DNA of 58,097 nt from Gammaproteobacteria bacterium (GTDB lineage: Bacteria > Pseudomonadota > Gammaproteobacteria > JAJPIJ01). The stretch covers positions 1 through 58,097 of the forward strand of contig JAJVIQ010000029.1 in NCBI GenBank assembly GCA_022071965.1, read 5' to 3'. Position numbers and translations under genes: made by a program. A model generated the notes under the pieces. The model did not search any database and was not told where the DNA came from. It was given only the letters and a program-made list of their open reading frames with translations. Below are positions 11,148-21,499 of this stretch, in pieces (positions within the stretch are counted from its first letter, which is position 1; every line of letters begins with the position of its first letter).

Positions 11148-12161
11148 ATGGCCATCAAGATCGGCATCAACGGATACGGACGTATCGGACGCAACGTGCT
11201 GCGCGCCCTTTTCGAGGCGAAGCGGAACGACGAAATCAAGATCGTCGCCATCAATGATCTCGGCGACGCCAGGACCAATGCCCATCTGACCCGCTACGAC
11301 AGCGCGCACGGCCGGTTTCCCGGCGAGGTGGTCGTCGACGGCGATTGCATGGTCGTCAACGGTGAGCGCATCCGCGTGTTTGCCGAGCGCGATCCGGCCA
11401 AGCTGCCCTGGGGCGAGCTCGGCGCGGACATCGTGCTGGAGTCCACGGGCCTGTTCACGACCCGCGAGAAGGCCGGCCTGCACCTGAAGGGTGGCGCCAG
11501 GAAGGTCATTATCTCCGCGCCTGCCAGCGACCAGGTCGACGCGACGGTGGTCTACGGCGTCAACCACGACGTGCTGCGGTCCTCGCACACGATCATCTCC
11601 AACGCCTCGTGCACGACCAACTGTCTGGCGCCGCTGGTCAAGCCGCTGCAGGAGAAGATCGGCGTGGTCGCCGGGCTGATGACCACCATACATGCGTACA
11701 CCAACGACCAGGTGCTCACCGACGTCTATCACAAGGACCTGCGACGCGCCCGCTCGGCGACCCAGTCCATGATCCCCACCAAGACGGGCGCCGCGGCGGC
11801 GGTGGGCCTGGTGCTGCCCGCGCTCGCCGGCAAGCTCGACGGGCTGGCGGTGCGCGTCCCGATCATCAACGTCTCGATGGTCGACCTCACCTTCACAGCG
11901 GTGCGCGATACCAGCAAGGAGGAGATCGACGCCATCATGAAGGATGCCGCGACCGGCGCACTGAAGGGCGTGCTCGCCTACAACAAGGAGCCGCTGGTGT
12001 CCATCGACTTCAATCACGACCCGCACTCCTCCGTTTACGAGGCGTCCGAGACCAAGGTCATCGGAGGCCGGCTGTGCAAGGTGATGTCCTGGTACGACAA
12101 CGAGTGGGGATTTTCCAACCGGATTCTCGATGTCGCGGTGGCCTGGTCGAAGGCGAAATAG
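11148..12161 (+). CDS. gap: Glyceraldehyde-3-phosphate dehydrogenase, type I
   Basis: A 337-residue enzyme converting glyceraldehyde-3-phosphate to 1,3-bisphosphoglycerate with NAD(P). The Rossmann start [19 protein letters not shown], the catalytic-cysteine block [13 protein letters not shown] and the C-terminal [13 protein letters not shown] are all present. The start at 11148 has GGAG about 10 bases upstream; 24 in-frame codons further upstream are not family-like. It lies 154 bases after tkt and 49 bases before pgk. The Asp or other residue that would set NAD versus NADP preference was not resolved. Confidence 0.97.
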   Translation: MAIKIGINGYGRIGRNVLRALFEAKRNDEIKIVAINDLGDARTNAHLTRYDSAHGRFPGEVVVDGDCMVVNGERIRVFAERDPAKLPWGELGADIVLESTGLFTTREKAGLHLKGGARKVIISAPASDQVDATVVYGVNHDVLRSSHTIISNASCTTNCLAPLVKPLQEKIGVVAGLMTTIHAYTNDQVLTDVYHKDLRRARSATQSMIPTKTGAAAAVGLVLPALAGKLDGLAVRVPIINVSMVDLTFTAVRDTSKEEIDAIMKDAATGALKGVLAYNKEPLVSIDFNHDPHSSVYEASETKVIGGRLCKVMSWYDNEWGFSNRILDVAVAWSKAK

Positions 12162-12210
12162 GCGCGCGACGCGTCAGCAGCAGCCGTCGTCATAGCGTGA
12201 GGGTGCAGCC

Positions 12211-13419
12211 ATGTTGACCATGTCCGAAGTCAAGCTCGCCGGGCGCCGCATCCTGATCCGCGAGGATCTGAACGTGCCGCTGGAAGGCGGTCGCATCACC
12301 GAGGACACGCGCATTCGTGCCGCGCTGCCCACGATCGAGCGTGCCTCGGCGGCCGGTGCCAAGGTGATGGTGATGTCCCACCTCGGCCGTCCCGCGGAGG
12401 GCAAGCACGATCCTGCCCTGTCGCTCGAACCGGTCGCCGCGCGCCTCGCGGAGCTGCTCGGCAAACCGGTGCGGCTGATCAGGGACTGGCCGAACGGCGG
12501 CTTCGGAGTCGACAACGGCGAGGTGGTGCTGCTCGAGAACGTCCGGTTCGAGATCGGCGAGAAAAAGGACGACGACAGCCTCGCGCGCAAGATGGCGCGG
12601 CTTTGCGACGTGTATGTCAACGACGCGTTCGCCACCGCGCATCGCGCGGAATCCTCGACTCACGGTGTGGCCAAGTACGCCCCGACCGCGTGCGCCGGCC
12701 CGTTGCTGGAGGCGGAGATCAACGCGCTGCGCCAGGTCCGCGACAATCCCACGCGACCGCTCGTGGCCATCGTCGGCGGCTCCAAGGTCTCCACGAAGCT
12801 CGAGGTGCTGACCTCGCTGGTGGAGGTCGTCGATCAGCTCATCGTCGGCGGCGGCATCGCCAACACCTTCATGAAGGCCGCGGGCCTTCCGATCGGGAAG
12901 TCGCTGTGCGAGGACGACCTGCTCGATACCGCGCGCCAGCTCATGCAGCGGTCCGCGGCGCGCGGCGCCTCCATTCCCATCCCGACCGACGTGGTCTGCG
13001 CCAAAGAGTTCTCCGCGAGCGCCGCGGCCACCGGCAAGCAGGCAACCGAGGTCGCCGACGACGATCTCATCCTCGACATCGGGCCGGTGACGGCGGCCGC
13101 CTACGTCAGCCTGCTGAAACGCGCCTGCACCATCGTGTGGAACGGGCCGCTCGGCGTCTTCGAGTTCGACCAGTTCGGCAACGGCACCAGGGCGCTCGCC
13201 GAGGGGATCGCCGACAGCACGGCATTCTCCGTCGCCGGCGGCGGGGATACATTGGCCGCAATCGCGAAGTATCGCGTCGGCGGCCGGATCTCCTACATCT
13301 CCACCGGCGGCGGCGCATTCCTGGAGTATCTCGAAGGCAGGACGCTGCCGGCCGTCGCCATTCTTCAGGAACGCGCGCGCGCCATGCCGGGCCGCCTGCA
13401 TCCCAGCGAGGGGTATTGA
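12211..13419 (+). CDS. pgk: Phosphoglycerate kinase
   Basis: Pgk transfers the acyl phosphate of 1,3-bisphosphoglycerate to ADP, or the reverse in gluconeogenesis and the Calvin cycle. The 402-residue product has the signature region [30 protein letters not shown], the hinge-region [13 protein letters not shown], and the C-terminal nucleotide loop [10 protein letters not shown]. Length is normal. It starts [11 protein letters not shown]; the second Met is an alternative start. It sits between gap and pyk, only 8 bases ahead of the pyk start codon, so the two are almost certainly co-transcribed. Confidence 0.97.
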   Translation: MLTMSEVKLAGRRILIREDLNVPLEGGRITEDTRIRAALPTIERASAAGAKVMVMSHLGRPAEGKHDPALSLEPVAARLAELLGKPVRLIRDWPNGGFGVDNGEVVLLENVRFEIGEKKDDDSLARKMARLCDVYVNDAFATAHRAESSTHGVAKYAPTACAGPLLEAEINALRQVRDNPTRPLVAIVGGSKVSTKLEVLTSLVEVVDQLIVGGGIANTFMKAAGLPIGKSLCEDDLLDTARQLMQRSAARGASIPIPTDVVCAKEFSASAAATGKQATEVADDDLILDIGPVTAAAYVSLLKRACTIVWNGPLGVFEFDQFGNGTRALAEGIADSTAFSVAGGGDTLAAIAKYRVGGRISYISTGGGAFLEYLEGRTLPAVAILQERARAMPGRLHPSEGY

Positions 13420-13427
13420 GCAACCAG

Positions 13428-14876
13428 ATGGCATTACGCCGAACCAAGATTGTCGGCACGCTCGGCCCTGCCACGGACGACCCGAACGTGATGCGATCGC
13501 TCATCCGCGCCGGGATGGACGTCGCCAGAATCAACTATTCTCATCAGACGCACGAACACCACGAGCGCCGATTCCGGCTGATCCGCGAGCAGGCCACGGC
13601 GCTCGGCACCGAGGTCGGCATCATCGCCGACCTGCAGGGGCCGAAAATCCGCATCGAGCGGTTTCGCGACGGTCCGATCTTCCTCGAGGAGGGCGACGCG
13701 TTCACCATCGACACGGCGCTCGGCCCCGATGACGGCGACGAACAGCGTGTTGGCGTCACCTACAGGAACCTGTCGAAGGACGTGAAGTTCGGGGACAAGC
13801 TCCTCATCGACGACGGCCGCATCATCCTCAAGGTCGAATGCGTCAGGGGCACGGCCATCGAATGCACCGTGCTTCTGGGGGGACAGCTCTCCGACAACAA
13901 GGGCATCAATCGCGAGGGCGGCGGGCTTTCCGCCGTGTCGCTCACCGACAAGGACAGGGAGGACCTGCGGCACGCCGTTTACATGGGCGCCGATTACATC
14001 GCAATCTCCTTCGTCGAGAGTCCGGAGGACATCGCCGAGGCGCGTGATCTCATCAAGCTCGCCAACGGCAACTGCGGAGTCATCGCGAAGATCGAGCGGG
14101 CCGAGGCGCTCGAGCACGCCGAGGGCATCATCGAGGCCGCCGACGGCATCATGGTCGCGCGAGGTGATCTCGGTGTGGAGATCGGCGACGCCTACCTGGT
14201 TCCCGTGCAGAAGCGCCTCGTGCGCATGGCCAGGCAGATGAAGCGGTTCGTGATCGTCGCCACCCAGATGATGGAATCGATGATCGACAAGCCGCTGCCC
14301 ACGCGCGCCGAGGTCTTCGACGTGGCCAACGCCGTGCTCGACGGGACCGACGCGGTGATGCTTTCGGCGGAAACCAGCGTCGGCAAGCGTCCGATGCAGG
14401 CGGTGCAGGCCATGGCGCGCATCTGTCTCGGTTCCGAGCGCCAGTGGGAGGAGCAGGACTCGCAGGTGAGACTGGACATCCATTTCGACCGGGTGGACGA
14501 CTGTATTGCGATGTCGGCCATGTATGCCGCCAACCGGATCGAGGCCAAGGCCATCGCCGCGCTCACCGAGACCGGCAACACCTGCATCACCATGTCGCGC
14601 ATGAACTCGGCCATCCCCATCTTCGCCTTCACGCGGCACGTGCATTCGCAGCGCAAGGTCACGATCTACCGCGGCGTGTATCCAATCAATTTCGACGTCA
14701 TGCACACGGAATCCGCCGAGGTCAATCGGGAACTGGTCAACATCCTCTCGTATCGCAAGGTCGTCGAGCAGGGCGATCTCATCATCATCACCAAGGGCGA
14801 CTCCCGCGGAACCACCGGCGGTACCAACTCGATGAAGATCGTGCGCACGGGGGATTACATCGAGCAGCTGTTCTGA
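13428..14876 (+). CDS. pyk: Pyruvate kinase
   Basis: A 482-residue pyruvate kinase making pyruvate and ATP from phosphoenolpyruvate. The N-terminal RRTKIVGTLGPAT, substrate-domain ARINYSHQTHEHH, ADLQGPKIRIERF, the catalytic lysine block VIAKIERAEALE and metal site MVARGDLGVEIG are clear, followed by ATQMMESMI. The usual Asn-Phe-Ser-His is here NYSH, a common variant. The C-terminal regulatory domain ends with GTTGGTNSMKIV. The start ATG at 13428 lies 8 bases after the pgk stop. No terminator is obvious before the fba promoter about 60 bases downstream. Confidence 0.96.
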   Translation: MALRRTKIVGTLGPATDDPNVMRSLIRAGMDVARINYSHQTHEHHERRFRLIREQATALGTEVGIIADLQGPKIRIERFRDGPIFLEEGDAFTIDTALGPDDGDEQRVGVTYRNLSKDVKFGDKLLIDDGRIILKVECVRGTAIECTVLLGGQLSDNKGINREGGGLSAVSLTDKDREDLRHAVYMGADYIAISFVESPEDIAEARDLIKLANGNCGVIAKIERAEALEHAEGIIEAADGIMVARGDLGVEIGDAYLVPVQKRLVRMARQMKRFVIVATQMMESMIDKPLPTRAEVFDVANAVLDGTDAVMLSAETSVGKRPMQAVQAMARICLGSERQWEEQDSQVRLDIHFDRVDDCIAMSAMYAANRIEAKAIAALTETGNTCITMSRMNSAIPIFAFTRHVHSQRKVTIYRGVYPINFDVMHTESAEVNRELVNILSYRKVVEQGDLIIITKGDSRGTTGGTNSMKIVRTGDYIEQLF

Positions 14877-14931
14877 GGCCGCATGACGCGGGAAAGGGGC
14901 GACGCGCATCGTGTTTTCCGCGGCCTTGCCT

Positions 14932-14959
14932 TTGCGCGGGAAATGCCCCGTGCTATAAG
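14932..14959 (+). promoter_or_regulatory. Promoter of the aldolase gene
   Basis: TTGCGC at 14932-14937 and TATAAG at 14954-14959 are spaced by 16 bases, predicting a start near 14966 and a leader of about 130 bases before the aldolase ATG. This would allow expression independent of pyk. Confidence 0.5.
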
Positions 14960-15096
14960 AGCGCGCACATGCTGGCTGGCGCAGCCGGCGGGTTCCGTGG
15001 CCTCCCGGGACCAGTCCCGGCCATCGCGTCACACCCCTCCCGGCCGGCGCTGATCGACAACCCTTAAGTCACATCTGGTAAACGAGGACGTATTCC

Positions 15097-16125
15097 ATGT
15101 CAGCAAAAAGTCAGGAAATGGCCACTGTCGCCAAGGCAATGGTCGCGCCCGGCAAGGGCATACTCGCGGCCGATGAGAGTTTCCCCAGTATCAAGAAGCG
15201 CTTCGACTCGATAGGCACCGAGTCAACCGAGGAGACGCGGCGGACGTACCGGGAGATGCTGGTCACGGCGCCGGGTTCGCAGGAATTCATCAGCGGCGTC
15301 ATTTTCTTCGACGAGACGCTGCGGCAGGCCACCGCCAAGGGCGAGCGCTTCGTCGACGTCCTCGCCCGCGCCGGCATCATCCCGGGCATCAAGGTCGACA
15401 CCGGCTCGAAGGCGATGGCCGGTTTTCCGGGCGAAGAGGTCACGGAGGGACTCGACGGCCTGCGCGGCCGCCTGGAGGAGTACGTCAGGCTGGGCGCCAG
15501 GTTCTGCAAGTGGCGCGCCGTCATCAACATCGGCGCGGAAGTGCCCACCCCGGCCGGTATACACGCCAACGCCCATGCGCTTGCCCGCTACGCCGCGCTG
15601 TGCCAGGAGCAGGGGTTGATCCCGATGGTGGAGCCGGAGGTCATGATGGAGGGGGACCACGGCATCGAGCGCTGCTACGAGGTGACGGTGGCAACGCTCC
15701 GCGAGGTCTTCCATGAGCTCGCCGAGCAGCGCGTCGTGTTCGAGAACATGATCCTGAAGACCAACATGGTCGTGCCGGGCAAGAAGTGCGCCGACCAGGC
15801 CAGTCCGAAGCGCGTGGCCGAGATGACGATTCAGGCGCTGCGCACGGCGGTACCGGCAAGCGTGGCCGGCGTCGTGTTCCTGTCCGGCGGACAGAAGCCG
15901 GAGCCCTCGACGGCCCACCTCAACCTGATGAACTCGATGGCCGTCACCCATCCCTGGCCGCTGTCGTTTTCCTACGGCCGGGCGCTGCAGGACTCCGCAT
16001 TGAAGACGTGGGGGGGCAGGGCGGAGAATCTTCCCGCCGCCCAGAAGGCCTTCCTGCATCGGGCCAGATTGAATGGCCTGGCTACCCTCGGCAGGTACAG
16101 TGAAAGCATGGAGGCGGCCGCCTAG
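15097..16125 (+). CDS. Fructose-bisphosphate aldolase, class I
   Basis: A 342-residue Schiff-base (metal-independent) aldolase of the class long thought typical of animals and plants. Recognisable blocks are APGKGILAADESFPSIKKRF, KWRAVI and ILKTNMVVPG, where Lys221 should form the Schiff base (the usual motif is ILKPNMV). GVVFLSGGQ and LSFSYGRALQ follow. It cleaves fructose-1,6-bisphosphate and may work on sedoheptulose-1,7-bisphosphate in a Calvin cycle. It has its own promoter and ends in a strong terminator, closing the tkt-gap-pgk-pyk-fba series. No class II aldolase is present in the window. Confidence 0.95.
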   Translation: MSAKSQEMATVAKAMVAPGKGILAADESFPSIKKRFDSIGTESTEETRRTYREMLVTAPGSQEFISGVIFFDETLRQATAKGERFVDVLARAGIIPGIKVDTGSKAMAGFPGEEVTEGLDGLRGRLEEYVRLGARFCKWRAVINIGAEVPTPAGIHANAHALARYAALCQEQGLIPMVEPEVMMEGDHGIERCYEVTVATLREVFHELAEQRVVFENMILKTNMVVPGKKCADQASPKRVAEMTIQALRTAVPASVAGVVFLSGGQKPEPSTAHLNLMNSMAVTHPWPLSFSYGRALQDSALKTWGGRAENLPAAQKAFLHRARLNGLATLGRYSESMEAAA

Positions 16126-16163
16126 GACCCGCGCCGCCACCCGCGGACGGGACCCTGCGAGAC

Positions 16164-16196
16164 GAGAAAGGCGGGCAATGCCCGCCTTTCTCTTTC
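16164..16196 (+). terminator. Intrinsic terminator after the aldolase gene
   Basis: A perfect 13-base-pair stem (GAGAAAGGCGGGC with its complement, loop AAT) is followed by TTTCT. The reverse strand also ends the stem with a T-containing run, so it may serve the convergent lipoprotein gene at 16242 as well. Confidence 0.85.
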
Positions 16197-16241
16197 TGCC
16201 CGCGGACGCATGTCCAGCGACGGGCCTGCCTGCCGGACCGA

Positions 16242-16430
16242 TTATTGCTGCGCCGGAGCCTCGGCAGGCGCTTCAGCCGGTTGTTCGGCGGAGCCGGCGG
16301 CCTCGGTGGTCGCCGTGGCGGCCTGCTCGGCCGGAGCGGCGGCCTCGGTGGCCGGCTCGGCGGCCTCTTTCTTCTGGCAGCCGCCCAGTGTCAGGCCCAG
16401 CAGCGCGAGGGCGATGGCAAGGTATTTCAT
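16242..16430 (-). CDS. Small Ala/Glu/Pro-rich lipoprotein
   Basis: A 62-residue predicted lipoprotein. MKYLAIALALLGLTLGGC is a compact type II signal peptide with lipobox LGGC, giving a mature protein that starts at Cys18. The rest is low-complexity (QKKEAAEPATEAAAPAEQ and similar Ala/Glu/Pro runs) and is probably unfolded. The start at 16430 has an AGGAGG ribosome-binding site 8 bases upstream, good evidence that it is real. Function is unknown; a flexible periplasmic spacer is a guess. Confidence 0.75.
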   Translation of the reverse strand: MKYLAIALALLGLTLGGCQKKEAAEPATEAAAPAEQAATATTEAAGSAEQPAEAPAEAPAQQ

Positions 16431-16582
16431 GACCGTTTCCTCCTGAGTGGGATCTCGAGTATTGGGATGTCGCGCGGCATTCATGCGAACCGGGTCCGCG
16501 CGATGAGTGAAGTGTACTGCAGGAGGGGAGTCGCCCGCACGCAAAATGGGCGCGTGCCTCCAGGTGGTTCGGACCGGGTACG

Positions 16583-17476
16583 TCAACCCACCAGGCGCCG
16601 CTGCGCTTCGCGGTATTTCTCCGCCGTCTCCCGCAGGACCTCCGGCGGCAGTCGCGGGCCCGGCGCTTTCTTGTTCCATACCAGGGTCTCCAGATAGTCG
16701 CGGACGAACTGTTTGTCGAAGCTCGGCGGACTGACGCCCACCGCGTAGGATTCCGCGGGCCAGAAACGCGAGGAATCCGGCGTGAGGATCTCATCAATCA
16801 GGACCAGGCTTCCCGCCGCATCGATGCCGAACTCGAACTTGGTGTCCGCGATGATGATGCCTCGCCGACGCGCATACGCCGCCGCCTCCTCATAGACACG
16901 CAGACTCACATCGCGCACCTGTTCGGCCAGCTTGACGCCCAGGACGGCTGCGGCCTGAGCGAACCCGATATTCTCATCGTGCTCACCCGAGGCCGCCTTG
17001 GTCGCCGGCGTGAAGATGGGTCGCCGGAGCTGTTCGGCCTGCCGCAGGCCCTTCGGCAGGGCGATCCCGCAGACCGCGCCGGAGCGCTGGTAATCCTTCC
17101 ATCCCGATCCGATCAGATACCCGCGCACCACCGCCTCGACCGGCAAGGCCTTCAGTCGGCGGGCGATGACCGCTCGTCCCGCGACCTGCGCGCGTTCGCC
17201 AGCCTCGGGCAGCACCTCCTCCAGGGGGCGATCCACCAGATGGTTCGGGATGATGTGCCGCATGCGCCCGAACCAGAAATTCGACACGGCGGTGAGCACC
17301 GCCCCCTTGCCCGGGATCGGATCCGGCAGGACGACGTCGAAGGCGGACAGCCTGTCGGTGGCAATGATGAGGAGCTGATCGTCGCCGACCGCGTAGATGT
17401 CTCGGACCTTGCCACGGTAGAGAAGCGGCAAGGAGGTCAACGAGGATTCGAACAGCGCGGCGGGGGTCTCGGTCAT
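16583..17476 (-). CDS. purC: SAICAR synthetase
   Basis: PurC joins CAIR with aspartate in purine synthesis. The 297-residue product is of the longer bacterial/yeast-like type. Blocks visible are [29 protein letters not shown] (split as YRGKVRDIY and ATDRLSAFD), [23 protein letters not shown] and [14 protein letters not shown]. The start at 17476 ([13 protein letters not shown]) fits the family; 54 upstream in-frame codons are low-complexity. It follows the ubiquinone genes on the same strand with a 35-base gap and may be co-transcribed with them. Confidence 0.96.
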   Translation of the reverse strand: MTETPAALFESSLTSLPLLYRGKVRDIYAVGDDQLLIIATDRLSAFDVVLPDPIPGKGAVLTAVSNFWFGRMRHIIPNHLVDRPLEEVLPEAGERAQVAGRAVIARRLKALPVEAVVRGYLIGSGWKDYQRSGAVCGIALPKGLRQAEQLRRPIFTPATKAASGEHDENIGFAQAAAVLGVKLAEQVRDVSLRVYEEAAAYARRRGIIIADTKFEFGIDAAGSLVLIDEILTPDSSRFWPAESYAVGVSPPSFDKQFVRDYLETLVWNKKAPGPRLPPEVLRETAEKYREAQRRLVG

Positions 17477-17511
17477 CTCTCTCCGGGCTCCGGATGCTGC
17501 CCACGAGGGGC

Positions 17512-18756
17512 TCAGCCGATGCTGCGCATGCGGGCGGCCGCCGGCAAGTCGCCGCTCAGTCCCATTGCCAGGCGCATGATCAGCTCCTTGGCGGGATCGC
17601 AGCGATCGGTGAGCGACAGCCCGGCCCCGCGCAGCCAACGGACCGCGTCCAGCTCGCTTCCGAACAGGTGCTTGAAACCGTCCATCGTCGCCTGCATGAC
17701 CCGATTCTCGCCCGAGCGCCAGCGTTCATAACGGCGCAGCGTGCGGATCGCTCCGATGTCCATGTCCGCCGCCGCAGCCTCCCCGACGACCTCGGCCAGC
17801 GCCGCCGCATCGAGGAGTCCGAGGTTGGCGCCCTGCCCGGCGAGCGGATGTATCGAGTGCGCGGCGTCGCCGGCGAGCGCGATTCGCGGCAATACGTACC
17901 GCTCGGCGCGCGCCTTGGCGAGCTCGAATGCGGCGCGCGCGCCCACCTCCAGCACGCGGCCGAGCCGGTGCTCGAAGGCGGTTGCAAGCTCGCTGCCGAA
18001 ATCCTCGGCGGCGAGTGCCAGCAGGTGCCGCGCGTGTGCCGGGGTCGTCGACCACACGATGGAGGACTTGTGGGCGTCATCCAGCGGCAGAAAGGCCAAC
18101 GGGCCCTCCGGCAGGAAGCGCTGACGCGCGGTGTCGTCATGCGGTCGCTCCGTGCGCACGTTGCAGACGACGGCTTCCTGATTGTAGCCGCGACGTTCGT
18201 AGCGTATCCCCGCCAGGGCACGAACGCGGGAGGTCGCGCCGTCGGCGCCGACCAGCAGCCGCGCCGAGAACGGCCTGCCTTCCGCGAGCGTGACCTCGAG
18301 GCGATCGGCCATGCTCTCCCAGGACTGCAGCGAGGCCGGCCGCATGACGGTCACGTTCGGCAGCTGCCGCAGCCGCTCACCGAGCGCGTCGCACAGTACC
18401 CGCTGCTCGACGATATATCCGAGGGTCGGTTCGGCCAGCGCCGCGCTGTCGAAACTTATCCGGCCGCGGCTATGGGCATCCCAGACCTCCATGCGCCGGA
18501 AACAGCCGCGGCGGCGGCGCTCGACCGCCTGCCAGGCGCCGGCGTGGGCGAGGATGCACGCCGAGGCGCGCGTGACGGCGAACACGCGCAGATCATGGTC
18601 TGCGGGCTCGGGTGCCGGCGCGGCGGCACTCGCCTCCACCGCCGCCACGCGCAAGGCCCGACCTCCGAGCAGGGCGGCGGCCGCCAGACCGACTACGCCG
18701 CCGCCGACGACGGCAACGTCGAATTCAGGGGATTCCGTACGGCGCGGCTTGATCAC
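17512..18756 (-). CDS. UbiI/VisC-type FAD monooxygenase (ubiquinone biosynthesis)
   Basis: A 414-residue FAD-dependent aromatic hydroxylase of the UbiH/UbiF/UbiI family. It has the dinucleotide motif [19 protein letters not shown] near the start, the DG motif [15 protein letters not shown], and the second FAD motif [22 protein letters not shown]. It probably hydroxylates the benzoquinone ring at C5 or C6 during aerobic ubiquinone synthesis; family members cannot be told apart securely by eye. The start is a GTG at 18756 that overlaps the ubiH stop by four bases (GTGA), implying translational coupling. In Escherichia coli ubiI likewise follows pepP-ubiH. Confidence 0.88.
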   Translation of the reverse strand: MIKPRRTESPEFDVAVVGGGVVGLAAAALLGGRALRVAAVEASAAAPAPEPADHDLRVFAVTRASACILAHAGAWQAVERRRRGCFRRMEVWDAHSRGRISFDSAALAEPTLGYIVEQRVLCDALGERLRQLPNVTVMRPASLQSWESMADRLEVTLAEGRPFSARLLVGADGATSRVRALAGIRYERRGYNQEAVVCNVRTERPHDDTARQRFLPEGPLAFLPLDDAHKSSIVWSTTPAHARHLLALAAEDFGSELATAFEHRLGRVLEVGARAAFELAKARAERYVLPRIALAGDAAHSIHPLAGQGANLGLLDAAALAEVVGEAAAADMDIGAIRTLRRYERWRSGENRVMQATMDGFKHLFGSELDAVRWLRGAGLSLTDRCDPAKELIMRLAMGLSGDLPAAARMRSIG

Positions 18757-19970
18757 AGGGGGCGCCCCTGCAACAGCCGCGACCGCACCCCACGCAGGCC
18801 GCTGCCCTGCACCACCAGCCGCCGCTTCAGCGGCGGCACCAGTTCCACCCCCAGCATTACGGCCTGCCTGGCAACGGCGTGCGGCCACGACTCGTTGCAG
18901 AACAGCCGCACGAGTCCATCGGTGAACCGGACCGTGCGTCGATGATCCGCGCGGCAGCGCTCGGCATAGCAATCCGTCACCGAACCCTCGCCGATGTCCC
19001 GTCCCGCCCGCATCGCGTCGATGATGCATTCCGCGGCCACCGCGGCGTCGCGCACGCCGAGATTGAATCCCTGCGCTCCGTTCGGATGCACGCCGTGAGC
19101 CGCATTGCCGACGACGATGTGGCGATCGCCGGAAACCCGGTCGGCGACGGCGAGGCGCAACGGATACATGCTGCGCCGGCCGAGTCCCGAGAGTTCCCCG
19201 AGCCGCCGGCCGAGCCGATCCTGCGCCTGCGCCAGGAAGGCGCCATCCGGAAGGGATGCGGCCGCGGTTGCCGCCGCGGTCGGAGCCACGTAGACCAGGC
19301 CGCAACGCCCGGCCTGCTGCGGCAGCACCGCGGCGGGGCCGTCGGGCGTGAATCTCTCGTAGGCCACGTTGTCGTGCGGGCGGTCGGTTCGCAGATTGGC
19401 GATGATCGCGGCCTGGCCGTAGTCACGCTGCCGAACCTTGATATTCAGCAGGCCGCGTGTGGGCGACTGCGCGCCATCGGCCACGATCAGGAGGCGCGCT
19501 TCCAGCGAATAGCGCTCCTCGCCCCGCTGCACCGTCACTCCGATTGCGGCGCGATCGTGGCGTACGCCCACCACGCGCGCTGGACAGTGCAGCTCGCAGT
19601 TTGGCCGCTGCTGCATACACCGCAACAGGCTGGAGCCGAGGTCTCGCGCAAGACTCACGTGCGCGAGCGCCTCGAGATCGAATTCCTCCGCGTAAAGCCG
19701 CACCGCGCCGAATCGACCCCGCTCGGAGATGTGTATGGCCCGCACGGGCGTGGCATCGGGCGCGAGGCTCGGCCATATACCTATGCCGCTCAGCACCCGT
19801 TGCGTCGCCGGCGACAGGGCCAGCGCGCGGTCATCGAAGCTTGGCGGCGTATCGACGTCGAACGGCACGGCCTCGAGGAGCGCCACCGACAGCGGCGCAT
19901 CGCGCAGCGCGCACGCGAGCGTGACCCCCACCAGGCCGCCCCCAACGATGACGACGTCGTACCGGTTCAT
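18753..19970 (-). CDS. ubiH: 2-polyprenyl-6-methoxyphenol hydroxylase
   Basis: A 405-residue FAD monooxygenase hydroxylating the C4 position of the ubiquinone ring precursor. The N-terminal YDVVIVGGGLVGVTLACAL binds FAD, LIVADGAQSPTR is the DG motif, and IVVGNAAHGVHPNGAQGFNLG matches the GNAA variant typical of UbiH rather than UbiI. The gene starts 7 bases after pepP ends and overlaps the next monooxygenase by four bases, so pepP-ubiH-ubiI is one transcription unit as in enterobacteria. Confidence 0.92.
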   Translation of the reverse strand: MNRYDVVIVGGGLVGVTLACALRDAPLSVALLEAVPFDVDTPPSFDDRALALSPATQRVLSGIGIWPSLAPDATPVRAIHISERGRFGAVRLYAEEFDLEALAHVSLARDLGSSLLRCMQQRPNCELHCPARVVGVRHDRAAIGVTVQRGEERYSLEARLLIVADGAQSPTRGLLNIKVRQRDYGQAAIIANLRTDRPHDNVAYERFTPDGPAAVLPQQAGRCGLVYVAPTAAATAAASLPDGAFLAQAQDRLGRRLGELSGLGRRSMYPLRLAVADRVSGDRHIVVGNAAHGVHPNGAQGFNLGVRDAAVAAECIIDAMRAGRDIGEGSVTDCYAERCRADHRRTVRFTDGLVRLFCNESWPHAVARQAVMLGVELVPPLKRRLVVQGSGLRGVRSRLLQGRPL

Positions 19971-19977
19971 TGCCGGG

Positions 19978-21297
19978 TCAGGCGGCGTGTGCCAGCGACA
20001 TCAGCGACTCTATCTGTTCGACGGTCTTGGGCGCCTCGACGGTCAGCACCTCGTTGCCATTGCGAGTCACCAGCACGTCGTCCTCGATGCGTATGCCGAT
20101 GTTCCACCAGCGCTTGGCCAGGCCGCGGGTGCCGGCCCTGAAGTACAGGCCGGGCTCGACCGTCAGGGTCATGCCCGGTTCCAGGACGCGCCACTCGCCC
20201 CCGACCTTGTAGTCGCCTACGTCGTGAACGTCCATGCCGAGCCAGTGTCCGGTCCGGTGCATGTAGTACGGACGGTACGCCTCTGCCTTGATCAGGGCCG
20301 GAAGCTTGCCCTTGAGGATCCCGAGTTCCAGGAGCCCCTTGGTGATGACGCGGATAGCCGCCTCGTGCGGCTCATTCCAGTGGTTGCCGGGCTTCACCTT
20401 TTCGATAGCGGCGAGCTGCGCCTCGAGCACCAGCTCGTAGGCCTCTCGCTGTGCCGCGGAGAACCGGCCGCCCACCGGGAACGTACGGGTCACGTCCGCC
20501 GCGTAGCATTCGTACTCCGCGCCGGCGTCGATCAACAGCAGATCGCCGTCCTTGAGCAGCGCGGAATTCTCGCGGTAGTGCAGGATGCAGCCATTGCCAC
20601 CGCTGCCGACGATCGGAGGATAGGCGGTCGCGCGCGCACCGCCGAACATGAACGCGTGCTGCAGTTCTGCCTCGATCTGGTATTCGTGCATGCCCGGGCG
20701 GCACACACGCATCGCGCGCCGATGCCCCTCCACCGTGATCTGGGCGGCCTGACGCATCGCGGTTATTTCCGCCTTGCTCTTGAACAGGCGCATGTCGTGC
20801 AGGACGTGTCCAAGCGCGATGAACTCCTCCGGCGCCCGTACGCCCGCGCGGCCACGGCCACGGACCTGGGTCACCCAGGCGACCACCCGGTGGTCGAAAT
20901 CGGCGTCATGCCCCATCGTGTAGTAGACCCGCGCCTTGTTCTCGAGCAGCCCCGGCAGTATGTCGTCCATGTCCGAGAACGGGAATGCGTCGTCGGCGCC
21001 ATACAGCTCCGTGGCGCCCTCGAGACCGGCGCGCAATCCGTCCCACGCCTCCCGCTCCGGGTCCCGCTCGCGACAGAAAAGCAGGTACTCCCCCTGCGGG
21101 CGATTCGGCACGAGAACGGCCACCGCTTCGGGCTCGGCATAGCCGGTCAGGTAAAAAAAATCGCTGTCCGCTCGGAATGGGAACTCGACGTCCCGATTGC
21201 GGATCCGTACCTGCGCTGTCGGGATGATGGCGATAGCGCGACTGCCCATGGTCTCCATGAGCTGCTTGCGGCGGCGCGCAAACTCCTGCTTCAGCAT
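19978..21297 (-). CDS. pepP: Xaa-Pro aminopeptidase (aminopeptidase P)
   Basis: A 439-residue M24B metallopeptidase that removes N-terminal residues preceding proline. The creatinase-type N-domain (DSDFFYLTGYAEPEAV) is followed by the pita-bread catalytic domain. The metal ligands are visible in order: Asp in LLIDAGAEYECYAADVTRTFPVGG (two), His in HRTGHWLGMDVHD, Glu in LTVEPGLYF and Glu in IRIEDDVLV. It is first in the pepP-ubiH-ubiI operon and faces zapB across 202 bases. The small ygfB gene that precedes pepP in enterobacteria is missing. Confidence 0.96.
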   Translation of the reverse strand: MLKQEFARRRKQLMETMGSRAIAIIPTAQVRIRNRDVEFPFRADSDFFYLTGYAEPEAVAVLVPNRPQGEYLLFCRERDPEREAWDGLRAGLEGATELYGADDAFPFSDMDDILPGLLENKARVYYTMGHDADFDHRVVAWVTQVRGRGRAGVRAPEEFIALGHVLHDMRLFKSKAEITAMRQAAQITVEGHRRAMRVCRPGMHEYQIEAELQHAFMFGGARATAYPPIVGSGGNGCILHYRENSALLKDGDLLLIDAGAEYECYAADVTRTFPVGGRFSAAQREAYELVLEAQLAAIEKVKPGNHWNEPHEAAIRVITKGLLELGILKGKLPALIKAEAYRPYYMHRTGHWLGMDVHDVGDYKVGGEWRVLEPGMTLTVEPGLYFRAGTRGLAKRWWNIGIRIEDDVLVTRNGNEVLTVEAPKTVEQIESLMSLAHAA

Positions 21298-21413
21298 GCT
21301 GGCAATTGTCTCGACGTGTACGGGTTGGACCAGAGTCCGGAAAAATGCAAGGTACGGACGCTCATAATTTTCATCGACAATTTATCACAACTGCGAGTGC
21401 CCGATCGGCGCTG

Positions 21414-21442
21414 TTGACCCCCTCCTATGGCCGCTCTATATT
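21414..21442 (+). promoter_or_regulatory. Promoter of zapB-zapA
   Basis: TTGACC at 21414-21419 and TATATT at 21437-21442 are spaced by exactly 17 bases, one of the best sigma-70 matches in the window. It predicts a start near 21449, about 50 bases ahead of the zapB-like gene. Confidence 0.75.
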
Positions 21443-21499
21443 GGCCGAAACCGGGCGAGGACCCGGCGTTCCGGTCCGCACCCTACGTGCACCACGCAG

